This document shows, piece by piece, positions 51,653 through 60,183 of a stretch of 64,000 bases of DNA (positions are counted from its first letter, which is position 1; each line of letters starts with the position of its first letter). A program made the position numbers and the translations under genes. The stretch lies in the NCBI GenBank assembly GCA_026709535.1, contig JAPOST010000161.1, positions 1 to 64,000 of the forward strand. The letters are read 5' to 3'. The DNA is from Rhodospirillaceae bacterium. GTDB lineage: Bacteria > Pseudomonadota > Alphaproteobacteria > Bin65. Under the pieces are notes generated by a model, which did not search any database, was not told the DNA's origin, and was given only the letters and a program-made list of their open reading frames with translations.

Positions 51653-52540
51653 ATGTCTGTGGTTTCACGAAGCCCGGTTCGTTTTCTGTCCGAAGAAGAA
51701 GAACGCAACATCCTGAAACGCTGGACCCGACATCGAGACAGCACTGCATTGGACCGGCTGATCGACTCGCACCGTCCCTTGGTGTTGAAACTCGCGACCC
51801 GCTACCGTACGGGCGCACTATCCCTTGCCGATCTGGTGCAGGAAGGCTTCGTTGGTCTGATGGAGGCAGCCAACCGTTTCGATACGGATCGTGAAGTCCG
51901 GTTTGCGACTTACGCTCAATGGTGGATCCGCAGCACCATGCAGGAATTCGTCCTGCGTAACATGTCGGCGGTCCGCTCCGTCACCTCATCACGTCAGAAG
52001 TCGCTCATGTTCACGCTACGCAAGATGGCGGATGACCCGGAAACCCCTCCGCCCGATGCAGAGACCAAGGCCGAACTTGCTCAGCGATTCGGCGTATCTT
52101 TGGCGGCGGTAGACCGAATGTCGATGCGCATGAACGCCTTTGACCAGTCTCTGGATGCCGTGATCGGTCCGTCCGGCGATCTGGTCCTGAAGGACCTGAT
52201 CGCCGATGAGGGACCTACGCCGGAAGATACGCTCATGGAAACAGATGAGCGACTGCAGAAACGGGCCTGGCTGAAATCCGCACTAGCGAACCTTCCAGAC
52301 CGAGAGCGGCGCATCATCGAAGGGCGCCACCTGGGCGACGGGAAATTGTTGTTGCGAGAACTGGGCGACGAGATGGGCGTCAGCAAGGAGCGGGTGCGTC
52401 AGCTCGAAGCGCGCGCCATGGAGACGTTGCAAAAGACCGCTAAATGCGACCTCGCCGCTGGCGGCCTGTTGCGATCGACTGCCTCCACGAAGCGAATTGT
52501 GCCGGTGAACCGGACGGGCTGCCCGGGGCAACTGGTTTGA
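51653..52540 (+). CDS. rpoH: RNA polymerase sigma factor, RpoH type (RpoH2-like)
   Basis: Sigma-32 family protein, 295 residues. Region 1.2/2.1 LVLKLATRYRTGALSLADLV, region 2.4 VRFATYAQWWIRSTMQEFVL, the RpoH box region SSRQKSLMFTLRKM, region 3, and region 4.2 GVSKERVRQLEARAMETLQK. In Rhodobacter, RpoH2 is transcribed by RpoE and extends the singlet-oxygen response; the TGATCC-N18-TAATA promoter just upstream gives the same wiring here. A GGAGCG ribosome site precedes the ATG. The HAD gene follows after seven bases. Confidence 0.93.
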   Translation: MSVVSRSPVRFLSEEEERNILKRWTRHRDSTALDRLIDSHRPLVLKLATRYRTGALSLADLVQEGFVGLMEAANRFDTDREVRFATYAQWWIRSTMQEFVLRNMSAVRSVTSSRQKSLMFTLRKMADDPETPPPDAETKAELAQRFGVSLAAVDRMSMRMNAFDQSLDAVIGPSGDLVLKDLIADEGPTPEDTLMETDERLQKRAWLKSALANLPDRERRIIEGRHLGDGKLLLRELGDEMGVSKERVRQLEARAMETLQKTAKCDLAAGGLLRSTASTKRIVPVNRTGCPGQLV

Positions 52541-52547
52541 GAGACGC

Positions 52548-53141
52548 TTGATCGATTGTTTTGCCCCACGTGCTGGTCTGTTCCTCGACAGGGACGGGGT
52601 TGTGAATGTCGATACCGGCTATGTTCACCACCCAGACCAGATCGATTTCATCCCTGGGATTTTTGACCTGTGCCGGACGGCTGTCCAGCTTAATTTGCCG
52701 ATCATTATCGTGACCAACCAGTCCGGCGTGGCGCTTGGCCTCTACTCCCAAGCGGATTTTCATGGCCTGATGTGTTGGATCCATGACCAATTTGCCAACG
52801 AAGGCGTGGGGATTGCCCATGTCGAGCATTCGCCCTGGTATCCGCCGGCACTGGCCGAAATTGCGGCGACAGACCTGAACTGGACCTGGGTTCGGGATTC
52901 ATGGTGGCGCAAGCCAGGCGCCGGGATGGTCCGGCGCGCGGCAATGATCACGGGTGTTGATCCGGCTCTGTCAACGATGATCGGTGACCGTGCAGGCGAT
53001 GTGGCCGCTGCACGAGAAGCCGGAATCGGCACCGTCATCCAGTTTGAGCATGAGGCACCACGAGCTACACGGCACAACGCTGATCAGTTCTGCACTCAAC
53101 ACGAACAGGTGATCGAAATCCTGCGCCAGATCTACGGCTGA
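52548..53141 (+). CDS. HAD-superfamily phosphatase, GmhB/HisB-N-like, without the zinc loop
   Basis: 197 residues. The HAD nucleophile motif is LFLDRDGVVNVDTGYVHHP, the second motif IIIVTNQSGVALGLYS, the third lysine in WWRKPGAGM and the fourth MIGDRAGDVAAAREAGIGT. These match D,D-heptose 1,7-bisphosphate phosphatase (GmhB) and HisB-N. However, the usual zinc-binding Cys-x-His...Cys-x-Cys loop is replaced here by EHSPWYPP and VRDSWWRKP with no cysteines, so heptose phosphatase activity is not assured. The start appears to be TTG 52548, seven bases after rpoH. Confidence 0.85.
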   Translation: MIDCFAPRAGLFLDRDGVVNVDTGYVHHPDQIDFIPGIFDLCRTAVQLNLPIIIVTNQSGVALGLYSQADFHGLMCWIHDQFANEGVGIAHVEHSPWYPPALAEIAATDLNWTWVRDSWWRKPGAGMVRRAAMITGVDPALSTMIGDRAGDVAAAREAGIGTVIQFEHEAPRATRHNADQFCTQHEQVIEILRQIYG

Positions 53142-53166
53142 TGAACTCCCGCTTTATATTCGGCGC

Positions 53167-54744
53167 ATGATTGACGGGACGCCATTCCTCCGGCTATGGG
53201 CCCGCCGACGTCGCCAACAACTAGCCGCCATGTCGCCTGTCGAGACGCAACGGAACCAGTTGCTGAAGCTGGTGCACGCGGCGCGACGAACCGTCTTCGG
53301 CAAGACGCACCGTTTTGACATCATTCGATCGGTTGGGGATTTCCAGTCCGCCGTGCCGATCCGAGATTACGATGCGTATCAGGATGATATATGGAAAGAC
53401 CGCTTTCCAGATCTGACAGACACTGGCTGGCCCGGTCCGGTTGTCTGGTATGCCGTGACCAGCGGCACCACCCGCGACGTGACCAAGTACATTCCCGTGA
53501 CTCAAGCAATGATCCAGTCGAACAAGCAAGCGGTACTGGACATGTATGCCCATCATCTGGCTGCAAAGCCGGACAGCAGGGTTTTTGGCGGCTTGAACTT
53601 CATGCTGGGTGGCAGCACAGATTTGACAACCTTGGCGCCGGGCATTCGCGCCGGCGACCTCTCCGGCATTGCCGCTGCGACCATGCCTGCATGGGTGCGC
53701 CCGCGCATCTATCCACCGCAGGAACTAGCGCTGGAAGCGGATTGGGAACGCAAGATCAACCTGATGGCCAGAGGAAGTGTGAACAAGGACATCAGGTCGA
53801 TTGCCGGCACACCAAGTTGGTTGTTGTTGTTGTTTGACAAATTGGCGGACTTTCGCCCGGAGGTTGATCGCGACGTGACCCGTATATGGCCCAATCTCGA
53901 CCTCGTCGTCCATGGTGGTGTGCGCTTCGACCCCTACAAGCCGCAATTCGATACTTGGGTCCGTGGCCGGGACGTTGATTACCGCGAGGCTTACGCGGCC
54001 AGCGAAGGGTTCATCGCGAGCAGCGACCGAGGCTTTGGTCAAGGCATGCGGCTCAATCTGGATACAGGCCTTTTTTTTGAGTTTATTCCATTGGATGACT
54101 TGGGCAGTGCAACGCCGACGCGCCACTGGATTGGCAATGTGGAACCGGGGATCGACTACGCAATCGTATTGTCGACCTGCGCCGGATTGTGGGGCTGGTT
54201 GATCGGTGATACAGTACGGATTGTCGAACGGGATCCGCCGCGGTTGCTCGTCTCCGGTCGGACCAGTTACATGATGTCGGCTTTCGGGGAACACCTGATC
54301 GGTGACGAAATCGACAGGGCTGTTATCCACGCCGCGGAGACGGCCGGCCTCCGGGTGACAGACTATGCCATGGGCGCAGTATTTCCGACGGCCGACCGAC
54401 CGCTGGGCGGGCATCGCTACTTGATTGAATTTGCTTCCGGCATTCCGGCAGAAACCGTCGTCGAGGCGATTGGGAGAGCGATCGATGGCAATCTGGCGGA
54501 AGGTAACGCGGATTATGCCGCGCACCGATCTGGCGGCTACGGAATGCTGGCACCAGTGGTGTTCGCCAAGCCGCCCGGTTTCTTTGCCGCCTGGATGAAA
54601 AGTCGAGGCAAGTTGGGAGGTCAGAACAAGGTACCCCGCGTGATAAACGACACAGTCGTTTTTGACGAATTGGCGGCATTCGCGTTCGGGGAGCCGGAAT
54701 GCAGGTCAGTTGCGGGAGAGGATGACACGAAGGGTCCTGGTTGA
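53167..54744 (+). CDS. GH3 auxin-responsive promoter family protein
   Basis: Acyl-adenylating enzyme of the GH3 fold, 525 residues, related to plant amidosynthetases that conjugate amino acids to jasmonate or auxin. Family segments: PIRDYDAYQDDIWKDRF, the ATP-binding TSGTTRDVTKYIPVT, YREAYAASEGFIAS, FFEFIPLDD, and the C-terminal-domain GDTVRIVERDPPRLLVSGRT. Bacterial members are scarcely studied and the acyl substrate is unknown. No partner such as an acyl carrier protein or thiolase is encoded nearby. ATG 53167 gives a normal length. Confidence 0.9.
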   Translation: MIDGTPFLRLWARRRRQQLAAMSPVETQRNQLLKLVHAARRTVFGKTHRFDIIRSVGDFQSAVPIRDYDAYQDDIWKDRFPDLTDTGWPGPVVWYAVTSGTTRDVTKYIPVTQAMIQSNKQAVLDMYAHHLAAKPDSRVFGGLNFMLGGSTDLTTLAPGIRAGDLSGIAAATMPAWVRPRIYPPQELALEADWERKINLMARGSVNKDIRSIAGTPSWLLLLFDKLADFRPEVDRDVTRIWPNLDLVVHGGVRFDPYKPQFDTWVRGRDVDYREAYAASEGFIASSDRGFGQGMRLNLDTGLFFEFIPLDDLGSATPTRHWIGNVEPGIDYAIVLSTCAGLWGWLIGDTVRIVERDPPRLLVSGRTSYMMSAFGEHLIGDEIDRAVIHAAETAGLRVTDYAMGAVFPTADRPLGGHRYLIEFASGIPAETVVEAIGRAIDGNLAEGNADYAAHRSGGYGMLAPVVFAKPPGFFAAWMKSRGKLGGQNKVPRVINDTVVFDELAAFAFGEPECRSVAGEDDTKGPG

Positions 54745-55127
54745 AGAGACACTGCCTGAGCGTCAGAGTCTCTCAGCTATCAGCGCAAGCCGGGAGGTAG
54801 TCGCGGTCGACAACGCCGAGAATGGCTGCGCGTCGGAGCGACCCGATGGAATCGTTTGTTCCTGTCAAGCAGCTTTCGTGGTCGGGAGGCGCTGGCGGAG
54901 CGCAGCAGTCTTTGGCAGGAGTGTTGAAACCGGGACCGCCGAGACCGGGTCCACCGGCCGACCACGTCGTGATGCGCTCGCCATTGCGCAATCAATTACT
55001 GCTATCAGCCGGGTGTCCATCCCGCACCAACCTTGTATACCTCGACAGCGCAGAGACGTTGACCACCTTCTTCATCGGCGCAGCGTCCTTGCGTCAATCA
55101 ATCGATGCAACTGAGAGTGATTTGTCA
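54745..55127. other. Intergenic region between GH3 and amidohydrolase genes
   Basis: About 380 bases without a convincing gene. A plus-strand frame joined to the amidohydrolase is open here from 54822, but its translation (proline- and glycine-rich, no family match) looks like chance. A minus-strand frame at 54780-54995 overlaps it and is equally unlikely. Confidence 0.4.
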
Positions 55128-56765
55128 GTGACCACCATCTACTCCGCCCGGAAGATCATCACCATGAACCCGGCGCGCCCCTACGCTACCCATGTCGCCG
55201 TGCGTGACGGACGGATCCTGAGCGCCGGCGCGCTGGAGGAAATGCAGGGTTGGGGCGACTACATGCTGGACGATCGCTTCGCCGACAAGGTCTTGATGCC
55301 GGGGTTGGTCGAAGGCCATAGCCACACGATGGAGGGCTCCCTGTGGGAGTATGTCTATTGTGGTTACTTCGACCGCATGGATCCAGACGGAAAGGTGTGG
55401 CCGGGCCTGAAGTCAGTTGACGAGATCATAGAGCGCTTGACTCAGGCGGCCGCCAGGCTTGACGAGCCGACCACGCCATTGGCCGGCTGGTCGCTGGACG
55501 CCATCTATTATGGCGGTCGGCGGATCAATCGTAACGATCTGGACCGAGTTTCAACGGAACGGGCCATCGGGATCCTGAATGCCTCCGGTCACATTCTGAA
55601 CGTCAATACCAAGGCGCTGCAACTGGCTGGCCTTCTGAAACCTGGCATCAACCATCCGGGGATTCCGCTGGACGATGAAGGTCTGCCAACTGGCGAAATG
55701 AAGGGCCCTGACGCCATGGCGCCACTGGGCATCCATACCGGCTTCGATCGCGACCTGCTGGCCTGTGATGAACCGGGATTGCGCCGGTTCGCGCGTTTGT
55801 GCGTGCGGACCGGGGTGACGACAGCGGCGGACTTGGCCAACATGCTGCCTGATGGCGCCGTTGACATGATGGTTCGGGTGACGGCTGAGCCGGATTATCC
55901 GGCCCGAATCGTCTCGCTACGCCGGTTCTATGGCCTGACACCAGCCGAATTGATCGACAGAGTGCTGGAATTGGAAAAACGCAGTCAGCAGAACCTCCGT
56001 CTCGGTATCATCAAGGTTGTGCTGGATGGATCGATTCAGGGTTTTTCGGCGCGCCTCCGCTGGCCGGGCTACTACAACGGTGCCGCAGAAGGGCTATGGT
56101 ACGTCCCACCCGAGCATCTGCAGGAAATTTACGAACGGGCCTTGGCTGCGGGCATTCAGGTGCATACTCATACAAATGGCGACGAAGCTACCGAACTGGC
56201 ACTGGATTGTATGGAAACCTCGTTGCGCAAGCATCCTGGTCCTGATCACCGGTTCACACTGCAGCACTGTCAGCTGGCAGATGCCGCACAGTATCGGCGC
56301 ATCAAGACGGTCGGCATGTGCGTGAACCTGTTTCCAAACCACCACTTCTATTGGGGCGATCAGCACTACAGCATCACGGTAGGCCCCGACCGCGCCGAGC
56401 GCATGAATGCTTGCGCCACAGCGCTACGGATGGGTGTGCCGCTTGCGATCCATTCGGATGCACCAGTGACGCCGCTCGGGCCGCTGTTCACCGCCTGGTG
56501 CGCCGTGAATCGGCGAACGGCGTCGGGTCGGGTCTTAGGAGAACATGAAAGAATCAGCGTGAAAGACGCCTTGCGGACCATTACCATCGGCGCGGCCTAT
56601 ACGCTGAAGCTGGATGCGGAAATCGGCTCCGTCGAGACCGGCAAACGAGCCGATCTGGCAGTGCTGGAAGACGATCCGGAAGCAGTTGGCGGCGAGAACC
56701 TGAAAGATGTCAGGGTCTGGGGGACAGTCCAGGGCGGCCGCATCTTCGAGGCTGCCGCCATCTAG
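55128..56765 (+). CDS. Amidohydrolase family protein (YtcJ-like)
   Basis: Metal-dependent hydrolase of 545 residues from the preferred GTG start at 55128 (TTIYSARKIITMNPARPYAT follows). Metal ligands: LMPGLVEGHSHTMEG (first histidine pair), VHTHTNGDEATELAL, HRFTLQHCQLADAA, and the aspartate in LAIHSDAPVTPLGPL. YtcJ-like enzymes hydrolyse imides, amides or formamides; the actual substrate is unknown. No signal peptide, so it acts in the cytoplasm. The downstream CobW-type GTPase could supply its metal, an inference from the 15-base spacing. Confidence 0.9.
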   Translation: MTTIYSARKIITMNPARPYATHVAVRDGRILSAGALEEMQGWGDYMLDDRFADKVLMPGLVEGHSHTMEGSLWEYVYCGYFDRMDPDGKVWPGLKSVDEIIERLTQAAARLDEPTTPLAGWSLDAIYYGGRRINRNDLDRVSTERAIGILNASGHILNVNTKALQLAGLLKPGINHPGIPLDDEGLPTGEMKGPDAMAPLGIHTGFDRDLLACDEPGLRRFARLCVRTGVTTAADLANMLPDGAVDMMVRVTAEPDYPARIVSLRRFYGLTPAELIDRVLELEKRSQQNLRLGIIKVVLDGSIQGFSARLRWPGYYNGAAEGLWYVPPEHLQEIYERALAAGIQVHTHTNGDEATELALDCMETSLRKHPGPDHRFTLQHCQLADAAQYRRIKTVGMCVNLFPNHHFYWGDQHYSITVGPDRAERMNACATALRMGVPLAIHSDAPVTPLGPLFTAWCAVNRRTASGRVLGEHERISVKDALRTITIGAAYTLKLDAEIGSVETGKRADLAVLEDDPEAVGGENLKDVRVWGTVQGGRIFEAAAI

Positions 56766-56779
56766 CATTGAGAGATACG

Positions 56780-57700
56780 ATGCCTCTACCGATCACGATC
56801 ATCGGCGGTTATCTGGGCGCCGGCAAGACGACATTGGTCAATCATCTGTTGCGCCACGCCAATGGGCGGCGCCTGGCGGTCATGGTAAACGAATTTGGTG
56901 CGCTACCGATTGACGAAGATCTGATCGAGGCCGAAGACGATCAGATCATCAGTCTCGCCGGAGGCTGCGTTTGCTGCAGCTACGGTGAAGACCTTGTTTC
57001 CTCCATGGCCATGCTTGCCACTCTGCGGCCGCGGCCAGATATGGTTCTTCTCGAAGCCAGCGGCGTGTCTTTTCCTGGCGCGATCGCTGGTACTGTCGGT
57101 CTGGTGCCGACATACAAGCTGGACGGCGTTGTGGTTCTTGCCGACGGTGAAACAATACGGGCACAAGCGGCAGACAAGTATATCGGCGGCACCATCCGCG
57201 GACAGTTGGCTCAAGCCGACATGGTCTTGCTGAATAAAACAGACCTGATCGAGGACGATGACATTGTCCGGAGGTGGCTCAACGGAACGTCGGGCGAGGC
57301 GAGAATCGTGCGCTCGATGTACGCCAGGGTGCCCTTCGATGTGGTGTTTGGTACGATATGGAGAGACGGGAAGCACGGCGTTGAGGTGGCTGATCGGTAC
57401 CACGCTGACGGTTATGAAACGCTTGCGTTTGTTACAGCGCCCGGGGTGAGACCCGATCAGGCAGTTACAGTGTGCGCCGATGCGACAACCGGTCTGCTGA
57501 GAGCGAAAGGGTTTGTGCCTCGTCCAGAAGGGGGGTTGGCGCAGATTCAGGTCGTGGGCCGGCGCGGAGAAATCGCTGACGCGCCAGCTGGCGCAGAACC
57601 CGGCGTCGTCTGCATCGGGTTGGCCGACCAGATAAACCGGGCGGCTCTGGCCGTTCTTGCGGATGACCGGAATTCGATCACAGAACGACAGGCTTCATGA
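56780..57700 (+). CDS. COG0523/CobW-family GTPase (metal-handling)
   Basis: 306 residues. Walker A IIGGYLGAGKTTLVNHLL, the metal-binding motif GGCVCCSYGEDL (CxCC), the guanine motif LLNKTDL and the C-terminal domain region are present. COG0523 GTPases deliver or sense metals such as zinc or cobalt for particular enzymes. Lying 15 bases after an amidohydrolase gene, it may serve that hydrolase. The usual histidine-rich metal loop is absent. ATG 56780 is preferred over the TTG at 56768. Confidence 0.92.
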   Translation: MPLPITIIGGYLGAGKTTLVNHLLRHANGRRLAVMVNEFGALPIDEDLIEAEDDQIISLAGGCVCCSYGEDLVSSMAMLATLRPRPDMVLLEASGVSFPGAIAGTVGLVPTYKLDGVVVLADGETIRAQAADKYIGGTIRGQLAQADMVLLNKTDLIEDDDIVRRWLNGTSGEARIVRSMYARVPFDVVFGTIWRDGKHGVEVADRYHADGYETLAFVTAPGVRPDQAVTVCADATTGLLRAKGFVPRPEGGLAQIQVVGRRGEIADAPAGAEPGVVCIGLADQINRAALAVLADDRNSITERQAS

Positions 57701-58440
57701 CGGCGGAGGCGCTAACTGATCACCCTGTGAGTGCACACGGCTGATGTTCAGGATCTGGATAGAGATCAGGAGGCTGACTGTTTTTACCGTCAACGCACTC
57801 ATCGCCTTGAGCCCGAACCAAGTACCGCCGGTCAGCTCGGTTCGCAGCACGAACAATTCCCTCTGGTCTTGGTAAGCGATGCCGGGCACCAGACAGATCG
57901 CCTTTCCTCGATCAGAAGCGGCCTGCCGAAATGGCCGTTGCAGTTGATGCCTGGGCCGCGACCCGACGTATCACCCTTCTAGGAGCCCGGATACTCGCTC
58001 AATGTTGTATCCATGCCTATCCGGTCAGCGCACACAGCTACCAGATGTTGGGTGCCAACCCGATGATTGATGCCGTTCATGAACTATCCCTGGTGGGTGT
58101 ATGTGACAACCGGATAGGCACAGTTGTATCAAGCATTCGTTCCTGAGACGCGACTTTGAAAAGCCCATTACCCCAAAAAGGCCTACCGCCAGTTTGCAGC
58201 CTACTAGCAAGGCTGCCTGGCAGATCGGGTTGTGGGCCCTCAGCACTCGCTTGCGCAAGCCATATGACAGTCTCAATCGAGCGCGTGATTATTGGGGTAT
58301 TTTCCGGAGCAATGGGCTGCCGCTTCCTGGCAGCGACTGCGACAGATAATATTGCAGATGCTGAAACTGTCTTCGCGGAAAGCGTCGCCACAGTTGATGT
58401 CCGTGCAGTGGGTGTTGGCAGCAAGGACACCTAACAGCCA
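57701..58440. other. 740-base intergenic region with possible decayed sequence
   Basis: No convincing gene on either strand. Frames on the two strands overlap heavily. The minus-strand frame 57695-57889 has a hydrophobic segment (SALTVKTVSLLISIQILNIS) and the minus frame 58077-58430 is alanine-rich, but neither has a family match or ribosome site. A degraded gene is possible. It should contain the 3' ends of two convergent transcripts. Confidence 0.35.
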
Positions 58441-59487
58441 TTAACCCGCACAATCCAGGCAGGCGCCGATAGCCACCGTCACAGCTTGGCTCTTTGCGCC
58501 CAGCCAAGGAGGAATGACGGCGCCGAAACCGCCTGCAGGCCCGCCAGCAGCGATAACCAGCAGATCGTCAGGATTGCGTAATGCCGTATACACCCGATCA
58601 CCGCGATCGCCGACAACGCTGCCTTTGCCGACGTCGGACCATTCGGCGCGACGCACTCGCGCCCGTCTGAACACTTGGTTGCGGATGTCGGTTTTGCTCC
58701 AGCCAGCTGTGTTGAAATGATTACGCAGCTGTGGCGGCACGACGATGGCGTAGTTGCCCGGCCAGATCGAATAGTGACGCATATTTGCGCGCATTTCGGC
58801 CGCGAAGGTTTCACAAATATCTTCCGGGTTCGTTGTCCACTCGTTCATGAATTGCCGAGGTGCACCGGCGGCGAAGACCGTGACAGCAGAGAATCCATCC
58901 GGTACGCCTCGTTCTGCAGCCAAGGAGCGCCAACAAGAGTTTTGTTCGTCTTCCGCGATGCAGTAGCTGATTTTCCCGGGATGGCCGAGGGTAGAGCGAT
59001 CGACATCGCCGGGCCGGACATCCAACAGGTTGATCAGAATGAGACGCAGCGCGCGCCCGATGACGGTCGAAGCTCGGTCGCTGGAGCTCAAAGCGTTGAA
59101 CGAGCCGGACATGCCGATTTCCTGCCTGATTGGGCCATTGACGACGAGCAAGATGGCTGAACCGCCGGTGCTGGCCGTTGTGCCATGCAGCAGAAAATCC
59201 TCGCGCAGCATGGCCGTGACGGCAGCGACAACAACCGGAAAATGCATTGGCAGACATCCGGCCATAACGGCGTTGACCGCCAGTTTCTCCACCGTGATTG
59301 GGCGTTCCCGAACCGGTTCGACGCCAACCAACTGGTCCGGCGGCATCATCACCCATTTCAAGCATGCTTGAACTGCTTCTTCGGAAGCAGGGATAACCGG
59401 CAGGCCATCGGTCCAGCCTCGGCTGTGGAAAAATTCCTGAGCCGCCTGGATGTCTTCAGTCTCGTGTCGTTGGGAAGCAAGATACAT
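58441..59487 (-). CDS. Conserved protein of unknown function, UGSC-protein-like
   Basis: 348 residues, single gene on its strand. Recognisable conserved stretches include FHSRGWTDGLPVIPASEEAV, EKLAVNAVMAGCLPMHFPVV, HGTTASTGGSAILLVVNGP, IGMSGSFNALSSS, RALRLILINLLDVRPGDVDR and LGHPGKISYCIAEDEQN. I recall this pattern from uncharacterised bacterial proteins often annotated with or near the UGSC (seleno)protein family; the link is not certain. Two cysteines lie at the very C-terminus (GACLDCAG), which could be redox-active. No signal peptide or membrane segment. Confidence 0.7.
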   Translation of the reverse strand: MYLASQRHETEDIQAAQEFFHSRGWTDGLPVIPASEEAVQACLKWVMMPPDQLVGVEPVRERPITVEKLAVNAVMAGCLPMHFPVVVAAVTAMLREDFLLHGTTASTGGSAILLVVNGPIRQEIGMSGSFNALSSSDRASTVIGRALRLILINLLDVRPGDVDRSTLGHPGKISYCIAEDEQNSCWRSLAAERGVPDGFSAVTVFAAGAPRQFMNEWTTNPEDICETFAAEMRANMRHYSIWPGNYAIVVPPQLRNHFNTAGWSKTDIRNQVFRRARVRRAEWSDVGKGSVVGDRGDRVYTALRNPDDLLVIAAGGPAGGFGAVIPPWLGAKSQAVTVAIGACLDCAG

Positions 59488-59629
59488 GGCGAGAATTTCC
59501 GGTGTGATAGATGTCGGTTGGACATAGCATCACTCACGCCGGTCCTGCGATGTGACAGAGCCATACGAAATCGCCCGAGCAGGATGCCGAACCAGCCTAT
59601 CAGGCTTCGGAAGAACGGAGTGAGGGGTA
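59488..59629. other. Upstream region of the UGSC-like gene
   Basis: Holds the expected promoter of the minus-strand gene at 58441-59487. No clear -35/-10 pair recognised. It grades into transposase remnants. Confidence 0.3.
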
Positions 59630-60032
59630 GATTTTGCAGGCGCCTTTTGGTGTGATCGTGCTGGTCAGCCTGATTTGTTCGAAGGAAACAAGTCGTTGGA
59701 TGCAGTGCCGCGGTTCGGTCCTGCGGTACCGACGTGAGGGAGCATCCGACAGTCGCTCTGCGCCGGGTTTCGGCAGCCTTGAGGAGCTTCGGCAGGCAGA
59801 TCAGGTCAGCGTCAGGGTGAACTGTCAGTCCACTCGGGCCAGGCCGTGATACCGGGTCTTCGAGAAGCCCGCCACTGTCTTCACCCAGCCGAAGCCTTCC
59901 CGCGCGGACGGTCGAACCCACGCCAGAAGCGTCGCGCCGCCATCCCCGGCAACGCTGCGGCGTCTCGAGGCGTTCCGGCACATCCTCGAACGTCTTCATC
60001 CTGCGCTCCCGAAGCCACGGTGTCCAGTTCAT
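59630..60032 (-). pseudogene. Degenerate transposase remnants, two IS types
   Basis: The minus strand starts at 60032 with MNWTPWLRERRMKTFEDV, then PERLE, the N-terminal pattern of ISNCY-type transposases (GWTPxLRERRM-x-F-x-V-x-ERxE). It then loses the frame. At 59883-59824 another frame reads GFGWVKTVAGFSKTRYHGLA, then RVD and a stop, followed by QFTL, the C-terminal pattern of IS5-type transposases (the glutamate-region end of DDE enzymes). Several stops and frame changes separate the parts. The single long open frame 59358-60032 is therefore a chance read-through. No terminal inverted repeats were found. Confidence 0.5.
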
Positions 60033-60149
60033 CTCGGCACCTCCTCAGGGAGACACCAGATCGGACACGTCATGGGCTGGCGTCACCGCCCGACGCTGTT
60101 GCTTGACTGTTATGTGTCTTGGGTTCAGGCTTGATGACAATCTCTCAAG

Positions 60150-60179
60150 GGGGCCTCTCAATGAAGTGCAGGAGGCCCC
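60150..60179 (+). promoter_or_regulatory. Hairpin that includes the ribosome site of the next gene
   Basis: Perfect eight-base inverted repeat: GGGGCCTC at 60150-60157 and GAGGCCCC at 60172-60179, loop of 14 bases. The 3' arm includes most of AGGAGG (60170-60175), eight bases before the ATG at 60184. Folding would hide the ribosome site, so translation might be controlled. The gene behind it is broken, so this may be a relic. Confidence 0.5.
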
Positions 60180-60183
60180 GCCC

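Noticed and set aside
54822-55127. 102-residue N-terminal extension of the amidohydrolase
   Set aside because: Proline- and glycine-rich with no family match; homologues begin near the GTG at 55128.
59358-60032. 224-residue open frame as a gene
   Set aside because: Only its first 25 residues match a transposase; the rest runs out of frame through other remnants and over the UGSC-like gene.
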